Part shown: in pieces, positions 20,975 through 26,415 of the stretch
Position numbering within the stretch: position 1 is the stretch's first letter
How the letters are laid out: each line of letters begins with the position of its first letter
DNA from: Prevotella sp.
GTDB lineage: Bacteria; Bacteroidota; Bacteroidia; Bacteroidales; Bacteroidaceae
Direction of reading: 5' to 3'
Assembly (NCBI GenBank): GCA_021203915.1
Contig: JAJQAI010000123.1
Span: 1 to 26,415, forward strand
Length of the DNA stretch: 26,415 bases
Position numbers and translations under genes: made by a program
The notes under the pieces: generated by a model
Databases searched by the model: none
The model's input: only the letters and a program-made list of their open reading frames with translations
Told to the model about the DNA's origin: nothing

Positions 20975-21535
20975 ATGGCTACAATTAGTAGAATCGGGTT
21001 CGGTCAAGTTGAACCGAATCATTTATCTGCTCAAAGAACCGCCCAAATCTATGCGCAGCTGCCTGCGAATGAGGACATTAATATTCTTGAAAATGGGCAG
21101 TTTGTGAAGTATGACTATGCCAATGAAGAAGTGAACTTTACTGGCGCTGGTGAATGGATGATGGTCTTTAATGAAGTCAAACTGTATGACGATCGGTGGA
21201 GAGAGTCCTACAAAGATTTTGCTATGATTAAAGATAATTATACTCCAGGATATGATACTACCCATGAAGGATGGGGGCCTTTTAAGGGCCAGATGGTTCC
21301 GAGAGTGATTAAGACTAATGTCGGAGATATTTATACCACAAATTGCGTTGGCGGTGCGAATACCGATGGCAAAGCTGAGTATGAAGGTATTGAACTGGAG
21401 GTTGGAGATACTGTTAGTCCCAATGCTGAAGGTTATCTGGCTACTGATGGCGATGGTACCATTACATTCCAGGTTGTTAAGTGCTATACCATGGCGGATG
21501 GACAGCCCGCTGTGAAATTAATGAGAATTGCGTAA
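20975..21535 (+). CDS. Head protein, possible decoration protein
   Basis: A 186-aa protein, ATG at 20975 after GAGGAGG (spacing about ten). It starts MATISRIGFGQVEPNHLSAQ. It sits between protease-scaffold and capsid genes, where head decoration or auxiliary head proteins are usual, and is rich in strands (QFVKYDYANEEVNFTGAGEW; VGDIYTTNCVGGANTDG). The place and size support a structural head role, not proven by motif. Confidence 0.78.
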   Translation: MATISRIGFGQVEPNHLSAQRTAQIYAQLPANEDINILENGQFVKYDYANEEVNFTGAGEWMMVFNEVKLYDDRWRESYKDFAMIKDNYTPGYDTTHEGWGPFKGQMVPRVIKTNVGDIYTTNCVGGANTDGKAEYEGIELEVGDTVSPNAEGYLATDGDGTITFQVVKCYTMADGQPAVKLMRIA

Positions 21536-21549
21536 GGAGGATTGAGAAT

Positions 21550-22602
21550 ATGGCTTTACCGTTAAAAGATTTGACTGTACTGGCTAAGATTGCGGCAAAT
21601 GCGACACCTTCTTCTCCTGCCGCTTATTCTTTTAATAATGAACAATACAGTTATCAAGAAGTAAATGAAACTTTAAGAAGAGAGTTAAATGAACTTGCTG
21701 GTACGTGGGCTGCTTATCGTGAGAATAAGAATACTATCTTCACGCTGATGGAAGAGACTATTGATGATGTGCTTCCTAAGAAGGTGATGGAGCAGTATGG
21801 CATGTTCGCTGAGATTAAGACGTTTAATCAAGGTGATAAGCCTGTGTTTACTCAAAAGATCACCAACGCCTCTAGACAGCGGGCGAAGCAGTTTGTGACC
21901 AAGGTTGGTCTGGCTGGCATTTATGAAGTCTTCAAACTGGATCAGAAGAGCTTTGAAGTTCCGACCAGTGCGTTTGGCGGAGCCGCGCAGATTGGCTTTG
22001 AAGAGTTCCTGGATGGCAGGGTGGATATGTCGGACGTCCTAGATATTGTCATGGAAGGTCTGGATCGTTGTGTCTACACCGAGATTGAGGGCGCTCTGAT
22101 TGCGGCTATTGATGAACTGCCTAGAGCTAATATGTCTGTACAACAGGCTTTTGATGAGAGTGAGATGGATAGACTACTGTCTATTGCTGATTCTTATGGT
22201 ACTGCTACTATCTATTGTACGTTTGAGTTTGCGGCTACGATGGTTCCGTCTGAAGGCTGGGTATCTGACGATATGAGGAATCAGAGATGGAACAATGGTT
22301 ATATCGCCAATTACAAAGGTCATAGAGTCGTTGTTCTGGATCAGTCTTATGAAGATGAGACTAATGAAACAAAAGTTATTGATCCTTCATTTGCTTGGAT
22401 CCTCCCCTCTGGTATGGATAGACCTATTAAGATTGCCTTTGAAGGCCAGACTATTGTTAATGATTATGATAATTACGATCGGTCTAAAGAAATTCAGGTC
22501 TATAAGAAGATGGGTGCTGCCGCTATCGTGACTAATGATATGTGCGTGTATCGTAACACTTCTCTTGTAAGAGACGAGTACGCTCAGAAGTATCCTGATT
22601 AA
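21550..22602 (+). CDS. Major capsid protein
   Basis: A 350-aa protein of the HK97-fold type. ATG at 21550 after AAGGAGG. An N-terminal helical part (MALPLKDLTVLAKIAANATP) is followed by the region with FAEIKTFNQGDKPVFTQKIT (E-loop and spine area), a middle helix DVLDIVMEGLDRCVYTEIEG and a C-terminal strand part. Position after protease and scaffold, size, and Gly/Asp-rich loops fit the shell subunit. A strong 12-bp hairpin lies 12 bases after the stop. Overlapping rightward and leftward frames are shadows. Confidence 0.9.
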   Translation: MALPLKDLTVLAKIAANATPSSPAAYSFNNEQYSYQEVNETLRRELNELAGTWAAYRENKNTIFTLMEETIDDVLPKKVMEQYGMFAEIKTFNQGDKPVFTQKITNASRQRAKQFVTKVGLAGIYEVFKLDQKSFEVPTSAFGGAAQIGFEEFLDGRVDMSDVLDIVMEGLDRCVYTEIEGALIAAIDELPRANMSVQQAFDESEMDRLLSIADSYGTATIYCTFEFAATMVPSEGWVSDDMRNQRWNNGYIANYKGHRVVVLDQSYEDETNETKVIDPSFAWILPSGMDRPIKIAFEGQTIVNDYDNYDRSKEIQVYKKMGAAAIVTNDMCVYRNTSLVRDEYAQKYPD

Positions 22603-22614
22603 TATAAATATAGG

Positions 22615-22646
22615 ATAGGGGAGATTGCATTTATAATCTCCCCTAT
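22615..22646 (+). terminator. Strong hairpin after the capsid gene
   Basis: Perfect 12-bp stem ATAGGGGAGATT (22615-22626) with AATCTCCCCTAT (22635-22646), loop of 8. No T run follows. It may act as a partial terminator or protect the 3' end of capsid mRNA. Confidence 0.7.
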
Positions 22647-22672
22647 TGAAGGAGATAAAAGGAGTATAAAAT

Positions 22673-23245
22673 ATGTTAAGTAAAGATACATTAATTGAGG
22701 TTTCTAATCGCGGGCTATGTAATGTTGGGTACAAAGTACCTGATTTAGGAGTGCGCAGACAATTCGCACCTAATGAGACAAAAGAGATTTCCATGGAAGA
22801 ACTGCGAAGTTTATCTTACCAACCAGGTGGACGAACTATTTTAGAGCATTATTTAATTATTCATAATCAAGATGCCGTCGCTGAGCTGTTAGGTACGGTT
22901 GAGCCAGAATATAATTATACTAGTAAAGATGTGTATGATTTATTAGCGTATGGTACTTTAGATCAGTTATTGGATTGTCTTGATTTTGCCCCCGAAGGCG
23001 TTATTGAGTTGATTAAAGATGAAGCGGTTAAGATGGAATTGAATGACGTCCGTAAAAGAGAGGCTATTTTAGAAAAAACTAATTTTAATGTAACAAAAGC
23101 GATTCAACATAATAGAGAAAGTGATACTGGGGAAGCTCCTGCGGCGGAAAAACAGTCGACAAGACGTGCAGCTCCTATTACTGAGACGATCGAAGCTCCG
23201 CATAGAAGAGCTCCTCAATCATATAAAGTAACTAGCATGGGTTAG
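22673..23245 (+). CDS. Phage head or neck protein of unknown function
   Basis: A 190-aa protein, ATG at 22673 after AAAAGGAG. The N-terminal strands (TLIEVSNRGLCNVGYKVPDL) are followed by helices (YTSKDVYDLLAYGTLDQLLD, APEGVIELIKDEAVKMELND) and a Pro/Ala/Arg-rich tail (residues 150-190). Position after the capsid gene suggests a structural or assembly role. I do not recognise a named family. Confidence 0.8.
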   Translation: MLSKDTLIEVSNRGLCNVGYKVPDLGVRRQFAPNETKEISMEELRSLSYQPGGRTILEHYLIIHNQDAVAELLGTVEPEYNYTSKDVYDLLAYGTLDQLLDCLDFAPEGVIELIKDEAVKMELNDVRKREAILEKTNFNVTKAIQHNRESDTGEAPAAEKQSTRRAAPITETIEAPHRRAPQSYKVTSMG

Positions 23246-23264
23246 TCATCAAAGGAGGTGTATT

Positions 23265-23966
23265 ATGGACGAAACTCTGCATACACCCTTTTCTAAAGTA
23301 TATGACAATTTTCTTAGTCGCGTAACTGACGATATGTATATGGAGCTAACTGAATTAGATACTTTTCAAATGCTAGAAGAGCTATTGGTTGCCGCTATTC
23401 CTAAGTTTGAATTTCCAAAGATTTGTCTTGACTATGAAACTGAAGCGTTTTATGATGAAAGCACGTACCAAGGAGTAGAGAGCGATTATGTTGAAGTGGT
23501 AGCTTATCTCTATAGTGATGGATATTTTATCCATATACTTACACCAGAAGAGATAAATATTATAGCAACGTATATGATTGTAGAATGGTTTGGATACCAG
23601 CTTGCGAGTGTTGAAAATACACGGATGAAATACAGTGGGTCGGATTATAAATTCACATCGCAAGCCAATCATATGCAAAAATTACTAGCTTTGAAAAAAG
23701 ATTATGAACGAGAGGGTTTTCATTTACAACGTCTTTATAAAAGGAGAACCCGCGATGAGAACGGGATTCTTAGATCTACTCTTGATATTATTATGAAGCC
23801 CGTAAAGAAAACAAGTAGCTCTAATAGTGGTACGTCTTGTTGCCCTGATAATTGTTGCAAAGAAGTGCTTGAAAAAGCGATAGAACACTGTGACACTAAC
23901 ACCGAGATAACAAAAGATTATGTTGATTCCTCATTTAGTTGGAAGGATTTTCCCAGTGGAGGGTAA
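23265..23966 (+). CDS. Putative head-tail adaptor
   Basis: A 233-aa protein, ATG at 23265 after AAAGGAGGTG. Helices and aromatic strands occur in the first half (MYMELTELDTFQMLEELLVA; YLYSDGYFIHILTPEEINII) and there is a basic segment (YERE...LYKRRTRDENG). A Cys cluster (SCCPDNCCKEVLEKAIEHC) precedes the Gly-rich end. Adaptor function is from position between capsid and tail genes. Confidence 0.72.
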   Translation: MDETLHTPFSKVYDNFLSRVTDDMYMELTELDTFQMLEELLVAAIPKFEFPKICLDYETEAFYDESTYQGVESDYVEVVAYLYSDGYFIHILTPEEINIIATYMIVEWFGYQLASVENTRMKYSGSDYKFTSQANHMQKLLALKKDYEREGFHLQRLYKRRTRDENGILRSTLDIIMKPVKKTSSSNSGTSCCPDNCCKEVLEKAIEHCDTNTEITKDYVDSSFSWKDFPSGG

Positions 23967-23969
23967 GAT

Positions 23970-24284
23970 ATGATTGTATGTTATAATATGAACATAGACG
24001 ATTCTGCTATTGATTATAGTCTGAAGCGGTTGACCAATCAAATTTACAAACTTTTACCCACAAGAGAAGAACAAGGAGATTGGGAAAAACCGCTTGAGAC
24101 TATTATAGAAGAATTAGTTGGAATGGATAGGTTGTTAATCGGCAAGCATAATATCATATTCCCTTTATTATGTAAATTAGAAGGGCTGTTCAGTTTAACA
24201 GAAGAAGATAATTTCTTGTTATTTAGAAGAACTATTTTTGATTGTTTGAGCTTAATGAACAGTTTAAAGAAATCATGTCATTAG
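23970..24284 (+). CDS. Small neck-region protein
   Basis: A 104-aa protein, ATG at 23970 behind GGAGGG. It is mainly helical (SLKRLTNQIYKLLPTREEQG, EDNFLLFRRTIFDCLSLMNS). It overlaps the start of the next gene by ten bases, so the two are probably co-translated. A connector role is inferred from order only. Confidence 0.72.
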   Translation: MIVCYNMNIDDSAIDYSLKRLTNQIYKLLPTREEQGDWEKPLETIIEELVGMDRLLIGKHNIIFPLLCKLEGLFSLTEEDNFLLFRRTIFDCLSLMNSLKKSCH

Positions 24285-25228
24285 CTACTTTAAAAAAGAA
24301 GCTGGATTATATGGGTGGAGAGAAAGAGGAAAGCCGAATGCAGGAAGATAAGTTACGCACTTTGAAAAAGGCGTTATTGTATTCTTATCAAGCTGCAACC
24401 GCAATTCTTGAAGATGGAAGAGAGTTTCGCTGTTTAATAAATGATAACAAATTAAGTGGCGATTATGATAATAAAATTCTGTCAATCCCATATAAAGACA
24501 TCTGTTTAAATAGCGATAGAATAGGTAAGACTACAACAGGTGAGGAAGAGATAGGATTGAAATGCGGAGACGTCTTCGAGTGGAAGGAAACCGCGACACA
24601 CTGGCTGGTTTATCTCGAATACCTAGAGGAAGATGCTTATTTTAGAGCGCAAATTCGCAGATGTGATGTAGATACAGAAATTAACAATCATCACTATTGG
24701 TTGTATCTGCGTGGGCCTGTTGAAACCACAATCCAATGGAATCAAAAGGCTCAAATAGTCTGGAATGATATTAACTATTCCCTCTTGGTTTATATTACAA
24801 AAAATGATGAAACTTTAGATTTCTTTCATAGATTTAAGAAAATCAAAATAGATAATCAATGGTGGGAAATTAAAGCTGTGAATCCTTACTATGGAGATGG
24901 TATCATTGAAGTGTGTTTAGGCGAATGGTATAATAATGAAATGCAAGAGGCTCAAATCAAGCCTGATCTTCCAGACACTCCAGATCCTAATAGTGTTTAC
25001 ATAGATGGTAAATATAGAGTGCATCCATATGATATATTAAATTATACAATATGTAATGCGGAAGGTGGGACCTGGGTCTTAAATAACCGTAAAGCCAGGT
25101 TTTTGGAGACCTCAGACGAGAGCTGCCGCTTAGAAGTAATGACAGGGAAAAGCGGATCATTTATGTTATCTTATCAAATAGATGATGAAACCGCAGCTCA
25201 GAGTGAAATAATTATAGAATCCCTGTGA
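24275..25228 (+). CDS. Putative head-closure/neck protein with Ig-like end
   Basis: A 317-aa protein. ATG at 24275 was chosen (MSLATLKKKLDYMGGEKEES); the earlier TTG at 24242 and the later ATG at 24334 are alternatives. The middle has GDVFEWKETATHWLVYLEYL and RAQIRRCDVD, like the beta-barrel of head-closure (stopper) proteins. The C-terminal about 85 residues (VYIDGKYRVHPYDILNYTIC ... SGSFMLSYQIDD) look like an Ig-like domain. It would close the capsid before tail joining. Moderate confidence. Confidence 0.75.
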   Translation: MSLATLKKKLDYMGGEKEESRMQEDKLRTLKKALLYSYQAATAILEDGREFRCLINDNKLSGDYDNKILSIPYKDICLNSDRIGKTTTGEEEIGLKCGDVFEWKETATHWLVYLEYLEEDAYFRAQIRRCDVDTEINNHHYWLYLRGPVETTIQWNQKAQIVWNDINYSLLVYITKNDETLDFFHRFKKIKIDNQWWEIKAVNPYYGDGIIEVCLGEWYNNEMQEAQIKPDLPDTPDPNSVYIDGKYRVHPYDILNYTICNAEGGTWVLNNRKARFLETSDESCRLEVMTGKSGSFMLSYQIDDETAAQSEIIIESL

Positions 25229-25247
25229 GATAAAAGGAGAGAGAGTA

Positions 25248-25838
25248 ATGCCAACAAGAGATTTGGTATTAACACACAGAATTACTTCATCTTTTTTGTC
25301 TTGTGAAAAAGATGCAGAAACTATTTTAAGAAAACTTTTTATAGAGAGTCGCCCATATAGCGATGAATTAAAAAGGCTATTAGTTATCAATACTAAAGAT
25401 TGCTTAGATGATAGAACTAATCCTGATTATTTAAAAAAGTTAGAGTCTATGACTTTAGCTAAAATGATGGAAGATGGATATGTAAAGTTAGCTCCTAAGA
25501 TTAGAATGCCAGAACATGAAGAAGTCAAGTCCTATATCATTATGACTTTTGATGATTTTTCTACTACTAAGACCAACCCCAAATTTAGAGATTGTTATGT
25601 GTCGTTTGATGTGGTTTGCCATACCGACTATTGGGATATTGGTAATTATAGGGTACGTCCTTTGAAAATAGTGGGATATATAGATGGACTACTAAATAAT
25701 ATAAGATTGTCAGGAATTGGCACTTTTCAATTTGCAGGGTGTAATGAGTTAGTGTTGGATGAGAATCTCTCTGGATATACTCTAATGTATCATGCGGTAC
25801 ATGGCAGTGACGATCAGATTCCTGAACGAGATTTATAA
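25248..25838 (+). CDS. Putative tail terminator or neck protein
   Basis: A 196-aa protein, ATG at 25248 after AAAAGGAGAG. Its alternating strands and turns (SYIIMTFDDFSTTKTNPKFR, DCYVSFDVVCHTDYW, NYRVRPLKIVGYIDGLLNNI) match the feel of tail-terminator or tail-completion proteins in this position. The assignment is from context and fold impression; no catalytic motif is present. Confidence 0.72.
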   Translation: MPTRDLVLTHRITSSFLSCEKDAETILRKLFIESRPYSDELKRLLVINTKDCLDDRTNPDYLKKLESMTLAKMMEDGYVKLAPKIRMPEHEEVKSYIIMTFDDFSTTKTNPKFRDCYVSFDVVCHTDYWDIGNYRVRPLKIVGYIDGLLNNIRLSGIGTFQFAGCNELVLDENLSGYTLMYHAVHGSDDQIPERDL

Positions 25839-25841
25839 TCT

Positions 25842-26415
25842 ATGTTAGATGAATTGTTGTTATTATCTGGTAACGATATACCCTTTGAAAAAGCTAAACT
25901 TATTATTCATCAACCAACTTTAAAAGAAATTGCTTATATTGGAGAAGAGCCATTTTTTATTGGCTGTGAGTTATTAAATTTTTCTAAGGATATTTTAAGT
26001 TCTGAGGACAAAAATGATTTACGAGACAGTAGTAATTTTGAAGTGTTTATGTCGATAATGGCAGATAGACAGAATACAATGCTAAAAAGAAATCGCACCT
26101 GCGCTATGATGGTTCTGGCTTTAATATTTCCTGAGTATCGGATGCAAATGACTTCCACAGCTTTAGTATTTACGCAAGTAGATGATGAAGAGAATAGCGG
26201 GGAGTTGAATAATGATAATTTCGATGATTTTAAAGCAATTTTAAACCAAATGTTTTGTCTAGATAAGACTAAAGGTGATGCTGCTTTGAATTACAATCCA
26301 CAGGATGCTAGAAGCCGTAAAATTGCTGAGAAATTACAAGAAGGCAGACGTAAAGCTGCGGAAGCTAAGAAGGAACCGCAGAAAGTCTCAGTATTTAGTA
26401 GATATATTTCTATTC
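25842..26415 (+). CDS. Tail assembly protein, partial (cut by window end)
   Basis: The frame is open to the right edge (at least 191 codons), ATG at 25842, only three bases after the previous stop. It starts MLDELLLLSGNDIPFEKAKL, then IIHQPTLKEIAYIGEEPFFI and a helical part (MSIMADRQNTMLKRNRTCAM). It resembles tail assembly chaperone-type proteins that precede the tape measure gene. The end (AEKLQEGRRKAAEAKKEP) is basic. If it is a chaperone, a frameshift product may follow outside the window. Confidence 0.7.
   Translation, partial: MLDELLLLSGNDIPFEKAKLIIHQPTLKEIAYIGEEPFFIGCELLNFSKDILSSEDKNDLRDSSNFEVFMSIMADRQNTMLKRNRTCAMMVLALIFPEYRMQMTSTALVFTQVDDEENSGELNNDNFDDFKAILNQMFCLDKTKGDAALNYNPQDARSRKIAEKLQEGRRKAAEAKKEPQKVSVFSRYISI

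Overview
The window looks like a section of a fairly large, AT-rich tailed phage (or prophage) of a Firmicutes-type host, probably a gut Clostridia relative. The reasons are strong AGGAGG ribosome binding sites, perfect sigma-A-type promoters (TTGACA, 17 bp, TATAAT), HK97-type head genes and group I introns. No integrase, tRNA, rRNA or CRISPR array was seen.

Layout. The left arm (about 0.5-9.4 kb) holds fifteen small leftward genes, nearly all of unknown function. Most have their own promoter, and several end in their own terminator hairpin, so they behave like independent cassettes. Five pairs of these small genes are paralogs, counting one rightward gene at 9.6 kb. One gene encodes a DEDDh exonuclease, two encode winged-helix proteins, one a small Zn-binding protein and one a possible PD-(D/E)XK-type protein. 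From 8.4 to 9.0 kb and 9.8 to 11.7 kb lies a largely CDS-free zone with arrays of short dyads and a strongly T/G-skewed tract. It separates the leftward arm from the rightward arm and is a candidate control or replication region.

The right arm (11.7-26.4 kb, all rightward) is the late packaging and head module. In order it holds a 359-aa Zn-ribbon protein with a predicted leaderless mRNA, a Zn-finger protein in the small-terminase position, the large terminase, a free-standing PD-(D/E)XK-type nuclease, portal, prohead protease with a nested scaffold start, a head protein, the major capsid protein, neck or connector proteins, and a last gene cut by the window edge.

The most striking feature is that the packaging genes are in pieces. 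The small-terminase-position gene carries one intron and the large terminase carries three (243, about 1069 and 320 nt). Exact joining restores the protein at conserved motifs, and one exon is only 77 nt. Three of the four introns show a GACTA/TAGTC P7 pair typical of group I ribozymes. One carries an HNH homing endonuclease whose last codons are also the ribozyme S element. The 243-nt intron lacks an obvious canonical core.

Other notable points are GC-rich 12-bp palindromes at a nearly fixed distance upstream of -35 boxes, a shared start-site element at all four promoters of the two winged-helix genes, and likely AUU and AUC start codons in the packaging genes.
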